This document shows, one piece after another, positions 42,178-50,624 of a stretch of 64,000 nt of DNA. Each line of letters starts with the position of its first letter. Positions within the stretch are counted from its first letter, which is position 1. Position numbers and translations under genes: made by a program. The notes under the pieces are model-generated. The model saw nothing but the letters and a program-made list of their open reading frames with translations. It was not told the DNA's origin and made no database searches. Location of the stretch: assembly GCF_000024345.1 (NCBI RefSeq), contig NC_013729.1, positions 2,418,001-2,482,000 of the forward strand, given 5' to 3'. This DNA is from Kribbella flavida DSM 17836. Lineage in GTDB: Bacteria; Actinomycetota; Actinomycetes; Propionibacteriales; Kribbellaceae.

Positions 42178-42791
42178 TGACTCGCAAGCTGGTGGTGATC
42201 TCGGCCGGGCTGCGGCAGCCTTCGTCGACCCGGTTGCTGGCCGACCGGGTGGCTGCCGCGACGGTCCGGGAGCTGACGACGCTGGGCATCGACACCGAGG
42301 TGGAGGTGATCGAGGTCCGCGACCACGGGCACGAGCTGGTGAACAACCTGCTGGTCGGTTACCCCTCCGAGGACCTGGAGACGGTGCTCGGGCGGGTCGC
42401 CGCGGCCGACGGGCTGATCGCGGTCACGCCGACGTTCAGCGCGTCGTACAACGGGCTGTTCAAGATGTTCTTCGACGTGCTCGACGACCAGGCGCTGGTG
42501 GACAAGCCGGTCCTGGTCGCCGCGACCGGAGGCACCGGGCGGCACTCGATGGTGCTGGACCACGAGTTGCGGCCGTTGTTCTCCTACCTCCGGGCGACCG
42601 TCGTGCCGACCGGCGTCTTCGCCGGACCTGAGGACTGGGCCGGTGGCGAGGAGGCGGGCGAGTCCCTGGCCCGGCGGATCGACCGGGCAGCGGTGCAGCT
42701 GGCCCGCGCGATCGCCCAGCGCGAGCCGGCCCGGGTGGCGGACCCGTTCGCGGTGCCGCTGTCGTTCGAGCAGCTGCTGGCCGAAGGCTGA
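42177..42791 (+). CDS. NAD(P)H-dependent FMN reductase (CE1759-type)
   Basis: A 204-residue flavodoxin-fold reductase: LVVISAGLRQPSSTRLLADR (phosphate-binding loop), VTPTFSASYNGLFKMFFD, ATGGTGRHSMVLDHELRPLF, and a C-terminal RRIDRAAVQLARAI helix. It should supply FMNH2 to the upstream monooxygenase. GAGGAGG is placed correctly for ATG 42177; GTG 42174 is also possible. It ends 4 bp before an iron-box-like sequence. Confidence 0.92.
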   Translation: MTRKLVVISAGLRQPSSTRLLADRVAAATVRELTTLGIDTEVEVIEVRDHGHELVNNLLVGYPSEDLETVLGRVAAADGLIAVTPTFSASYNGLFKMFFDVLDDQALVDKPVLVAATGGTGRHSMVLDHELRPLFSYLRATVVPTGVFAGPEDWAGGEEAGESLARRIDRAAVQLARAIAQREPARVADPFAVPLSFEQLLAEG

Positions 42792-42795
42792 CCCG

Positions 42796-42811
42796 TTAGG
42801 TATGCCTTACC
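42796..42811 (+). promoter_or_regulatory. DtxR/IdeR-type iron box
   Basis: TTAGGTATGCCTTACC closely resembles the actinobacterial iron-box consensus TTAGGTTAGGCTAACCTAA (AGGTnnnnCTnACC core). It lies 50 bp before the ferric-siderophore binding protein, predicting repression when iron is plentiful. Confidence 0.7.
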
Positions 42812-42861
42812 GCCCTCGATGTAGCCTCGACCGACGATTTGTCCGGAGAAAGGCAACTGGC

Positions 42862-43887
42862 ATGAAGAGCCGGATCAAGCTCGCCCTCGGCGGCGCGCTC
42901 GCGGTGGCCGTCGTCCTGGCGGGCTGTGGCGGCGGGGACGGCGGCTCGCAGGCCGACTCCGGACCGGGGGACACCGAGGTGGCCACCGGCGGCCGGCTGT
43001 TCTCGACCGCCGACGCGGAGACCGCGAAGCTCGGCTCGGACGCCGCCGACGGCGCCTTCCCGCGCACGGTCAAGCACGCGCTCGGCGAGACCACGCTGGA
43101 GAAGAAGCCCGAGCGGGTCGTGGTGCTCGACAGCGGCGAGCTGGACGGCGTGCTCGCGCTCGGCACCACCCCGGTCGGGATGGCCACCACCGCGGGCCAG
43201 AGCGGCGTACCGAGCTACCTGGCCGGCAAGGCGCAGGGCATCTCGACGGTCGGCGGCGTCACCGAGCTGAATCTCGAGGCGATCGCGAACCTCGAGCCGG
43301 ACCTGATCCTGGGCAGCAAGCTGCGCGCCAACGACCTGTACGCCAAGCTCAGCGCGATCGCGCCGACGGTGATGAGCATCCGGCCGGGGTTCCCCTGGAA
43401 GGAGGACTTCCTGCTGGTCGCCGACGCGCTCGGCGAGGAGGCCAAGGCCACCGAGCTGCTGAACGCGTACCAGCAGCGGGCCACCGAGGTGAAGAACAAG
43501 GTCGAGGGGTCGCCCACGATCTCACTGGTCCGGTTCCGGCCGGGCGACATCCGGCTGTACGGCAACCTGTCGTTCATCGGCGTGATCCTCAAGGACATCG
43601 GCCTGCCGCGGCCCAAGGTGCAGGACATCCAGGAGCTGGCGCTGGAGATCTCCCAGGAGAACATCGGCCAGGCCGACGGCGACTGGATCTTCTACTCCAG
43701 CTACGGCAAGCCCGAGACCACGGCCGAGAACACCGTCGTGAACGGCGCGCTGTGGAAGTCGCTGTCGGCGGTCAAGGCCGGTCATGTCGCCCGGGTCGAC
43801 GACGAGGTGTGGTTCCTCGGCCTCGGCCCGATCGGCGCGCAGGCCACGCTGGCCGACCTGGAGAAGCTGCTCACCACCAAGAGCTGA
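42862..43887 (+). CDS. Iron-siderophore ABC transporter substrate-binding lipoprotein
   Basis: A 341-residue lipoprotein with signal peptide MKSRIKLALGGALAVAVVLA and lipobox LAGC (Cys22), then a Gly/Asp-rich linker. The periplasmic-binding (FecB/FhuD) fold follows: ERVVVLDSGELDGVLALG, LNLEAIANLEPDLILGSK, LSAIAPTVMS, and WFLGLGPIGAQATLADLEKLL. It binds ferric siderophores and delivers them to a permease that is not encoded here. The iron box upstream fits. GGAGAAAGGCAAC precedes the ATG. Confidence 0.93.
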   Translation: MKSRIKLALGGALAVAVVLAGCGGGDGGSQADSGPGDTEVATGGRLFSTADAETAKLGSDAADGAFPRTVKHALGETTLEKKPERVVVLDSGELDGVLALGTTPVGMATTAGQSGVPSYLAGKAQGISTVGGVTELNLEAIANLEPDLILGSKLRANDLYAKLSAIAPTVMSIRPGFPWKEDFLLVADALGEEAKATELLNAYQQRATEVKNKVEGSPTISLVRFRPGDIRLYGNLSFIGVILKDIGLPRPKVQDIQELALEISQENIGQADGDWIFYSSYGKPETTAENTVVNGALWKSLSAVKAGHVARVDDEVWFLGLGPIGAQATLADLEKLLTTKS

Positions 43888-43902
43888 TCGGGCGCGGCCG
43901 CC

Positions 43903-44517
43903 TCAGCCGGCGACGCGGCCGCGGTCGGTGACGGCGACGTGCGGCGCGTACCGGGCGACGGCGGCTTCCAGCTCCGCGAAGGACAGGGTCTTGGTGAGCA
44001 GGCCGCCGGGCCAGTCGCAGGACGGCCCCCAGTTCTTCGACAACCGGGGCAGTTCGGCGTCCGGGTGCTTGAGCACGATCAGGTGCGCGTGCCACGCCTC
44101 GTCGCCGTCGGGGCCGACGTCCCGGCGCTCGACGCGGCAGATGCCGTGCACCTGGTCCCAAGGCAGTTGGTGCGGCTGGTCGCCGCCCAGGTAGACGCCC
44201 TCGCTGTCGAGCGCGAGCAGCACGTCCTCGCTGTCGTCCTCGTGCCGCGACTCGGCCGTGGTCACCCAGCCGACGCCCAGCAGGACCGGCAGCCCGACCG
44301 CGAAGATCAGCGGCATCCCGCCCAGCGACAGCCAGACGGCCTCCAGCGGCCCCCGGACCGGCTCGTCCCGGACCAGGGCGAACACCACGCAGCCGATGGT
44401 CAGCAGCACCATCAGGCCGAAGACGACCAGGCCCAGGTAGAGCAGGCCGACGCTGGTCTCCCAGCGGCTCCTGCGCACCACGAACGACTGGGCGGCGTCG
44501 GTCTCGGTCTGCGGCAT
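43903..44517 (-). CDS. Uncharacterised two-TM membrane protein
   Basis: A 204-residue protein. Two membrane segments (about 24-48, GLLYLGLVVFGLMVLLTIG; and 66-87, LGGMPLIFAVGLPVLLGVGW) are followed by a cytoplasmic or extracytoplasmic beta-rich domain of 115 residues (VLLALDSEGVYLGGD, PWDQVHGICRVE). The layout resembles bacterial PH-like or DUF-type membrane proteins, but I do not recognise the family. It is convergent with the siderophore-binding gene and divergent from an EEP gene. Confidence 0.65.
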   Translation of the reverse strand: MPQTETDAAQSFVVRRSRWETSVGLLYLGLVVFGLMVLLTIGCVVFALVRDEPVRGPLEAVWLSLGGMPLIFAVGLPVLLGVGWVTTAESRHEDDSEDVLLALDSEGVYLGGDQPHQLPWDQVHGICRVERRDVGPDGDEAWHAHLIVLKHPDAELPRLSKNWGPSCDWPGGLLTKTLSFAELEAAVARYAPHVAVTDRGRVAG

Positions 44518-44815
44518 ACCGGCATTGTCGGCGCTGTGGGGGCCAGGCGCCAGGGCTGACCGTGTCCGGCGCCGGCAGCCGCCGGAGTCCGGTTCGCCGT
44601 CGCCGGCGGTTGATGTTGCCGATGGCAAGGATCGCGGTCCGGCCGGGTCCGTGCGCCGCGCGATCGAGGGGGTGACCACCGGCTGGTCATTTCGGTCCGC
44701 GGGTCCTCCGATCGGCGTCGCCGCAGCGCTGCTTCGTCGTCCCATCGAATGAATTACCCGCCCCTTACGTGTCACGGACTTTGGTCCGGAGCGGCTGTCC
44801 GCAACAATCACTGTC
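44518..44815. other. 298-bp divergent intergenic region without a gene
   Basis: Nothing convincing is coded on either strand. The last 60 bp before the EEP gene (…AATGAATTACC…, …CAACAATCACTGTC) are AT-richer and probably hold its promoter. GGTCCGC repeats and a GGACTTTGGTCC hairpin (near 44775-44786) are present. Confidence 0.5.
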
Positions 44816-45805
44816 ATGTCCGACCGCCAGACCGTTCTCGCCGAACGCCCGCCGCGTGGTCCCGCCCGCCGGAGCCGCACTGGGGGCAAGTGGCGCCGTG
44901 GCCGGCTGATCGCCGTGCTCGCGGTGCTGTCCGCCCTGCCGCTGCTGTTCCACCGCCACGTCCCGAACTCGATCGGCAACCTCGGCAGCCTGCTGGACAC
45001 CTTCCTGCCCTGGGTCGGGCTCGCCGTCCCGGTGCTGGCGGTGGCGGCGCTGGTACGCCGGTCCGCGACGGCCGGGGTCGCGCTGCTGGTCCCGGCGGTG
45101 GTCTGGGGGCTGATGTTCGGCAACCTGCTGATCCCGGGCAAGGGCGGCGGCCCGTACGACCTGCGGGTGCTGTCGCACAACGTCGACGCGGCCAACCCGG
45201 ACCCGGCCCGGACGGCGCAGCAGCTGCTCGCGGCGGACGCCGACGTGATGGCGCTGGAGGAGATCACCTCGGCCGACCTGAAGGTCTACAAGAAGCAGTT
45301 CGCCGCGACGTACCCGCACGTGGTGACCAGGGGCACCGTCGCGCTGTGGTCGAAGTTCCCGGTCGAGGAGAGCGCGTCGGTCGACGTCGGCTTCGCCTGG
45401 ACCCGCGCGCTGCGCGCGGAGGTCAGTACGCCGGAGGGCAAGGTCGCCTTCTACGTCGCCCACCTGGCCTCGGTCCGGATCGGCACCAGCGGCTTCACCT
45501 CCAACCAGCGCAACGAGACGATCAAGCAGCTCGGGCAGCAGATCGCCGGCGAGAAGCTGGCCGGCGTGGTGGTGATGGGCGACTTCAACGGCACCGCGAA
45601 CGACCGCAGCCTGGCGCCGGTCACGGCGGGCCTGCGGTCGGCGCAGGGCGCGGCCGGGCAGGGCTTCGGCTTCACCTGGCCGGCGAAGTTCCCGATGGCG
45701 CGGATCGACCACATCATGGTCCGTGGCGTCACCCCGACCAAGGCCTGGGTGATGGACCCCACCGGCAGCGACCACCGCCCGGTCGTCGCCGAGCTCACCG
45801 TCTGA
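44816..45805 (+). CDS. Membrane-anchored endonuclease/exonuclease/phosphatase family protein
   Basis: A 329-residue protein. Three hydrophobic segments at the N-terminus (about 32-45, 58-80 and 87-105) precede an EEP catalytic domain (from about 115): LRVLSHNVDAANPD, DVMALEEITSADL, VVVMGDFNGTANDR, ARIDHIMV and SDHRPVVAELTV at the end. The catalytic domain is likely outside the cell. The same architecture is found in bacterial exported hydrolases near cell-wall or vancomycin-related genes; the substrate is unknown. No strong ribosome site is seen before the ATG. Confidence 0.86.
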   Translation: MSDRQTVLAERPPRGPARRSRTGGKWRRGRLIAVLAVLSALPLLFHRHVPNSIGNLGSLLDTFLPWVGLAVPVLAVAALVRRSATAGVALLVPAVVWGLMFGNLLIPGKGGGPYDLRVLSHNVDAANPDPARTAQQLLAADADVMALEEITSADLKVYKKQFAATYPHVVTRGTVALWSKFPVEESASVDVGFAWTRALRAEVSTPEGKVAFYVAHLASVRIGTSGFTSNQRNETIKQLGQQIAGEKLAGVVVMGDFNGTANDRSLAPVTAGLRSAQGAAGQGFGFTWPAKFPMARIDHIMVRGVTPTKAWVMDPTGSDHRPVVAELTV

Positions 45806-45821
45806 CCTTCGCGGACCGGCC

Positions 45822-46463
45822 TCAGGCCTCGGCGATGCCGTGGCGGTAGGCGTAGCGCACGGCCTCGGCGCGGTGCCGGGCGCCGATCTTGGCGAAGGTG
45901 TTGTTGATGTGCGTCTTCACGGTCGCCTCGCCGATGAACAGCAGGCCGGCGATCTCGCCGTTGCTCAGTCCCTGCGCGATCAGCCGCAGCACCTCGGTCT
46001 CCCGCGCGGTCAGCCCGTCCTTGCTCCCGGCCGGCGCCGGTGACAAACCGGCCACCAGCCGCCGCGCCACCTCCGGATCGAAGGTCGACTGGCCGGCCGC
46101 CGTCGCACGCAGGGCCGCGCCGATCTCCACCCGGCCGGCGTCCTTCGTCAGATACCCCCGGGCACCCGCGCGCAGGGCCTGGGCGATCGAGGCGTCGTCG
46201 GCGTACGTCGTGAGCACCAGCACCGCCGCCTCGGGGTTGTCCGCGGTCAGCCGCGCGGTCGCCTGCACGCCGTCCAGCACCGGCATCTTCAGGTCCATCA
46301 GCACCACGTCGACGTTGTGCTCGGCAACCAGTTGAACCGCCTCGGCGCCGTCGGCGGCAGCCCCGACGACCTCGACGCCGTCGATCAGTCCGAGCAACGC
46401 GACCAGGCCCTCCCGGACCACCTGCTGATCGTCCGCCACCACCACCCGGACCCGCTCACTCAT
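45822..46463 (-). CDS. LuxR/NarL-family response regulator
   Basis: A 213-residue regulator: receiver domain (DDQQ; Asp57 in VVLMDLKMP; LTTYADD; YLTKD) and LuxR HTH at about 150-205 (LTARETEVLRLIAQGLSNGE, VKTHINNTFAKIG). Its ATG overlaps the kinase stop by 8 bp. It is the second gene of a minus-strand two-component operon, divergent from a sodium/solute symporter. Confidence 0.94.
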   Translation of the reverse strand: MSERVRVVVADDQQVVREGLVALLGLIDGVEVVGAAADGAEAVQLVAEHNVDVVLMDLKMPVLDGVQATARLTADNPEAAVLVLTTYADDASIAQALRAGARGYLTKDAGRVEIGAALRATAAGQSTFDPEVARRLVAGLSPAPAGSKDGLTARETEVLRLIAQGLSNGEIAGLLFIGEATVKTHINNTFAKIGARHRAEAVRYAYRHGIAEA

Positions 46464-47628
46464 AGCCCACCTCCGCCAGCACGACCCAGTCCCCGCCCTT
46501 CGCCCCCGCCGTCAGCGTCCCACCCACCAGAGCCAGCCGCTCCCGCATCCCCGCCAAGCCGTACCCGACCGGCTCGCTCGGCTTCCGGCCGGCCGCCAGC
46601 GCATTCCGTACACCGAGCCGGACGACCGCGTGCCGGTACTCCAGGCCCACCTCGACCGGCTGCCCCGGAGCATGGCGCGCGGCGTTCGTCAGCGCCTCCC
46701 TGGCGGTGCCCAGCAGCGCGACCACCACCCCTGGGTCCAGCGGCCGGGCCACGCCGATGACGCCGAACCGCGCCTCGGCGCCATGGTCCTTCCGGTGCTG
46801 CTCGGTCAGCGCGGCGAGAGCCTCAGGCAGAGCCGGTACGTCGTCCTGCCGGAGCGTGGCGACGGCGTTCCGGGCCTCGGTCAACCCCTGGACCGCCAGC
46901 CGGCGCGACCGCCGGACCCGTTCCAGGGCGCCCGCGGTGTCGCCGCGCTCGGCCAGCAGCGCCTCGGCGACCTCGAGCTGGACACTCAGCGCGCCGAGTG
47001 AGTGGGCGAGCACGTCGTGCAACTCGCGGGCGATCCGGGTCCGCTCGTCGAGCGCCGCCGCCCGGGCGTGCTCGCGCTGCGCCAGCCGCGTCTGCTCCAG
47101 CAGCTCGGCCGTCTGCTGCGCCCGCACCTCGTCGTACCGGCGGTTGAGACCGAAGAGGACGAGCACGGCCATCCAGAGCAGCTGGCTGAAGAACCAGCTC
47201 TCCGACCGGCCGAACCATGCGGCCGACGCCACCAGGCCGGCGACGCATCCGATGCCGACGGCAAGCAGCGGCAGGTTGCGCCGGAGCCGGGGCGTGCGAG
47301 GGAAGGTCATCACCGCGATGTCGGTGATCCCGACCAGCATCAGCACCAGCGCGTTCGACCCGGGCATGCCGGTGATCACCGAGGCGCTGAGCGCTGCGTA
47401 CGCGAGCAGGCCGAGGGAGAGCAGCGCGCGGCTGGTCATCAGGAACGTGCCCAGCACGAACGCGCCGAAACCGACGGCGAGCACGGCCCACGCCCACGGT
47501 TCGGCCGGGGTCGAAGACGCCAGCACGCCGATCGCGACGATCGTGATCAGCAACCGGGCGAGCAGGCCCCGGCCGGCGGGCAGGCCGTGGCGTCCGGCCA
47601 GACCGCTCAGCTCGGACCAGGCACTCAT
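46456..47628 (-). CDS. Sensor histidine kinase (HisKA_3 type)
   Basis: A 390-residue kinase. About five or six membrane spans (25-160) form the sensor; a coiled coil (QQTAELLEQTRLAQREHAR) leads to His204 (IARELHDVLAHSLGALSVQLE). HATPase_c follows (GTAREALTNAARHAPGQP; GYGLAGMRERLALVGG). It is the first gene of the operon with the response regulator. The symporter is transcribed away from it, 159 bp distant, and may be a target. Confidence 0.92.
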   Translation of the reverse strand: MSAWSELSGLAGRHGLPAGRGLLARLLITIVAIGVLASSTPAEPWAWAVLAVGFGAFVLGTFLMTSRALLSLGLLAYAALSASVITGMPGSNALVLMLVGITDIAVMTFPRTPRLRRNLPLLAVGIGCVAGLVASAAWFGRSESWFFSQLLWMAVLVLFGLNRRYDEVRAQQTAELLEQTRLAQREHARAAALDERTRIARELHDVLAHSLGALSVQLEVAEALLAERGDTAGALERVRRSRRLAVQGLTEARNAVATLRQDDVPALPEALAALTEQHRKDHGAEARFGVIGVARPLDPGVVVALLGTAREALTNAARHAPGQPVEVGLEYRHAVVRLGVRNALAAGRKPSEPVGYGLAGMRERLALVGGTLTAGAKGGDWVVLAEVGYE

Positions 47629-47787
47629 AGCCGCGAGATTAGACCGGCGGAGGTCGCCGGAGCACCAGCCCCGGGTGGACAGCGAGGTGGAGAAACGCCG
47701 GGGCGCGGGTCGCCGGGACTGTGGTTGAAACCAGGAGTAACGTTCCCCACCGGTAACACCACCTTGCGTCATAGATGCGGAGGGCCG

Positions 47788-49470
47788 ATGCTCGCGCAAG
47801 AATCGATCCTGAGGCTGGATGCCCAGGCGATCGACTACCTCATCATCGCGTTGTACTTCGTCTTCGTGCTCGGCATCGGGTACCTGGCCAAACGCGCGGT
47901 CTCCAACAGCCTGGACTTCTTCCTGTCCGGCCGGTCGCTGCCGGCCTGGGTGACCGGGCTGGCCTTCATCTCGGCCAACCTCGGCGCGATCGAGATCATG
48001 GGCATGTCCGCCAACGGCGCGCAGTACGGCATGCCCACCGTGCACTACTTCTGGATCGGCGCGATTCCGGCGATGCTGTTCCTCGGCGTCGTGATGATGC
48101 CGTTCTACTACGGCTCGAAGGTCCGCAGCGTGCCGGAGTTCATGCTGCGCCGGTTCGGCAAGCCCGCGCACCTGGTGAACGCGATCAGCTTCGCCGTCGC
48201 CCAGGTGCTGATCGCCGGGGTGAACCTGTTCCTGCTGGCCACGATCGTGAACGTGCTGCTCGGCTGGCCGATCTGGGTGTCGGTGATCGTCGCGGCGGTC
48301 GTCGTGCTCAGCTACATCACGCTCGGCGGCCTGTCGGCGGCGATCTACAACGAGGTGCTGCAGTTCTTCGTCATCGTCGCCGCGTTGCTGCCGCTGACCA
48401 TCGTCGGCCTGCACAAGGTCGGCGGCTGGCAGGGCCTGGTGGACAAGATCACCGTCGCGCCGAACGCCGGCTCCGAGCAGCTGAGCGCCTGGCCGGGCAA
48501 CCAGCTGAGCGGGTTCGACAGCAGCTTCCTGTCGGTGATCGGACTGGTCTTCGGACTCGGCTTCGTGCTCTCGTTCGGCTACTGGACGACGAACTTCGTC
48601 GAGGTGCAGCGGGCGATGGCCAGCAAGAACATGTCGGCCGCCCGGCGGACCCCGATCATCGGCGCGTTCCCGAAGATGTTCATCCCGTTCATCGTCATCG
48701 TGCCCGGCATGATCGCCGCGGTCGCGGTGCCGGAGCTGCAGGCGGTCAAGTCGGGCACCGGCGACTCGGTGACCTACAACGACGCGCTGCTGCTGCTGAT
48801 GCGGGACCTGCTGCCCAACGGCATGCTCGGCCTGGCGATCACCGGTCTGCTGGCCTCGTTCATGGCCGGCATGGCGGCGAACCTGAGCTCGTTCAACACC
48901 GTGATGACCTACGACCTGATCGAGCGGTACATCGTCAAGGACCGCAGCGACGACTTCTACCTGCGCACCGGCCGCTGGGTGACCGTCGGTGGCACGGTGG
49001 TCGCGATCGGCACCGCCGCGATCGCCTCCGGCTACAGCAACCTGATGGACTACCTGCAGCAGCTGTTCTCGTTCTTCAACGCGCCGCTGTTCGCCACGTT
49101 CATTCTCGGCATGTTCTGGAAGCGGATGACCGCGACGGCCGGCTGGGTCGGTCTGGTCAGCGGTACGGCGACCGCGGTCGCGGTGTTCGTGCTCTCCGAG
49201 ACCGGCGTGATCAACCTGCCGGGGCAGGGCGCGAGCTTCGTCGGTGCCGGTGCGGCGTTCGTGGTGGACATCCTGCTCAGCGTGCTGATCAGCCTGCGGA
49301 CCACGCCGAAGTCGGACGAGGAGCTGAAGGGGCTGGTGTACTCGCTGACCCCGAAGGCCGACCGGACCGAGGAAGCCCAGGAGGGCGACCACGGCTGGTA
49401 CCGCAAGCCGACCCTGCTGGCCGGGATCGCGCTCGCCCTGACCGTCGCGTTGAACATCGTCTTCGGCTGA
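47788..49470 (+). CDS. Sodium:solute symporter (SSS family)
   Basis: A 560-residue membrane carrier with about 14 spans. Typical SSS features are visible: SNSLDFFLSGRSLPAWVTGLA after TM1, SANLGAIEIMGMSANGAQYG in TM2, TLGGLSAAIYNEVLQFF, GFVLSFGYWTTNFVEVQRAMASK, and SSFNTVMTYDLIERYI. The solute is not clear; sugars or carboxylates are likely. GCGGAGGG precedes the ATG. A gene for an 85-residue two-TM protein follows 19 bp downstream, and such proteins can be small subunits of SSS carriers. Confidence 0.9.
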   Translation: MLAQESILRLDAQAIDYLIIALYFVFVLGIGYLAKRAVSNSLDFFLSGRSLPAWVTGLAFISANLGAIEIMGMSANGAQYGMPTVHYFWIGAIPAMLFLGVVMMPFYYGSKVRSVPEFMLRRFGKPAHLVNAISFAVAQVLIAGVNLFLLATIVNVLLGWPIWVSVIVAAVVVLSYITLGGLSAAIYNEVLQFFVIVAALLPLTIVGLHKVGGWQGLVDKITVAPNAGSEQLSAWPGNQLSGFDSSFLSVIGLVFGLGFVLSFGYWTTNFVEVQRAMASKNMSAARRTPIIGAFPKMFIPFIVIVPGMIAAVAVPELQAVKSGTGDSVTYNDALLLLMRDLLPNGMLGLAITGLLASFMAGMAANLSSFNTVMTYDLIERYIVKDRSDDFYLRTGRWVTVGGTVVAIGTAAIASGYSNLMDYLQQLFSFFNAPLFATFILGMFWKRMTATAGWVGLVSGTATAVAVFVLSETGVINLPGQGASFVGAGAAFVVDILLSVLISLRTTPKSDEELKGLVYSLTPKADRTEEAQEGDHGWYRKPTLLAGIALALTVALNIVFG

Positions 49471-49489
49471 CCCGGAAAGGGGACTACAG

Positions 49490-49747
49490 ATGGCCGACCA
49501 AAAGCAGAAAGCCGGGGCGTTCGACATCCGGGTGGTGATCGCGGCCCTGATCGGGCTGTACGGCGTGGTGCTGACGATTCTCGGCATCATCGCCGACCCG
49601 CAGGAGATCGCCAAGGCCGACGGGCTGAACATCAACCTGTGGGGCGGCATCGCGATGCTCGTCTTCGCCGCCCTCTTCGTGCTGTGGGCCCGGATCCGCC
49701 CGATCGTCGTTCCGGCGGACCCGGCCGCACCGGCCGAGCGGGAGTAG
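49490..49747 (+). CDS. Small two-TM protein downstream of the symporter
   Basis: An 85-residue protein with two membrane segments (VVIAALIGLYGVVLTILGI and LWGGIAMLVFAALFVLWA) joined by a short polar loop (ADPQEIAKADGLNIN), and a Pro/Ala/Glu-rich C-terminus. It follows the symporter at 19 bp with GGAAAGGGGAC before the ATG. Small two-TM partners (for example DUF4212, YhdT) are known for other SSS carriers; this one is a candidate analogue. Confidence 0.78.
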   Translation: MADQKQKAGAFDIRVVIAALIGLYGVVLTILGIIADPQEIAKADGLNINLWGGIAMLVFAALFVLWARIRPIVVPADPAAPAERE

Positions 49748-49856
49748 CTGCCCGGGCCCCGCGTGTCCGTCTCGCGAACATCGGCGTCCGGCGCGGTCCT
49801 GCCGCCCGGGCGCCGGTGTTCCTAGGCTCGAAGGACCCGATCAGGAGGACTTCGAG

Positions 49857-50624
49857 ATGACGATCACGCCGAGCCGGACGGACCTGCCGGAATTGGCCGC
49901 GCAGTACGCCGAGAACGGCTTCGTCCTGGTGAAAGGCCTGCTCAGCAAGGCGGAAGCGGCCTTCTACCGGGAGCGCAGCCACCAGCTGCTGGCCCAGCTG
50001 AACCGTGACGACGACCCGACCTGGCAGTCCGCGGCGGGCCTGTCCGAGGGCGCGACGCGGCTCCAGCACCTGCACGACGCGCAGTTCTACGACGCGGCGT
50101 TCTCCCGGCTGCTGGTGGACCCGCGGTTCACCGACGTGGCCGCCGCGGTGCTGGGTGTGGAGAACGTGCAGCTGCACCACACCAAGCTGTTCGTGAAGCC
50201 GCCGGAGAACGGGTCGCCGTTCCCGCTGCACCAGGACCACCCGTTCTTCCCGCACACCGAGCACCGGGTCGGCGCCGCGATCTTCCACTTCGACGACGCG
50301 CCGGAGGAGAAGGGCTGTGTCCGGGTGGTTCCGGGCAGCCACCTCGACGGGCCGCGCGAGCACGACCCGGAAGGCGCGTTCCACCTGCCCGACGTACCGT
50401 TCGAGTCGGCGGTGCCGCAGCCGGCCGAGGCGGGGGACGTGCTGTTCTTCACCTACCTGACCGTGCACGGGTCCGGGGTGAACGTCAGCGACGAGGCGCG
50501 GACGACGTGGCTGGTGCAGTACCGCGACCCGGCGGACCCGCCCGCGGTGAAGACGCACGACCACTCGCTCGGGCAGGGCATGATGCTGAGGGGAGTGGAC
50601 CCGACCGGCAGGAGCGGCGTTTGA
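49857..50624 (+). CDS. Phytanoyl-CoA dioxygenase (PhyH) family protein
   Basis: A 255-residue Fe(II)/2-oxoglutarate dioxygenase. The iron ligands are His125 and Asp127 (HQDHPFF) and His204 (TVHGSG). Other family signs are ENGFVLVKGLLS, QLHHTKLFVKPPENGS and GCVRVVPGSHL. PhyH members in actinobacteria hydroxylate small metabolites such as ectoine or antibiotics. It overlaps a downstream AraC regulator start by 4 nt. AGGAGGACTTCGAG precedes the ATG. Confidence 0.9.
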   Translation: MTITPSRTDLPELAAQYAENGFVLVKGLLSKAEAAFYRERSHQLLAQLNRDDDPTWQSAAGLSEGATRLQHLHDAQFYDAAFSRLLVDPRFTDVAAAVLGVENVQLHHTKLFVKPPENGSPFPLHQDHPFFPHTEHRVGAAIFHFDDAPEEKGCVRVVPGSHLDGPREHDPEGAFHLPDVPFESAVPQPAEAGDVLFFTYLTVHGSGVNVSDEARTTWLVQYRDPADPPAVKTHDHSLGQGMMLRGVDPTGRSGV

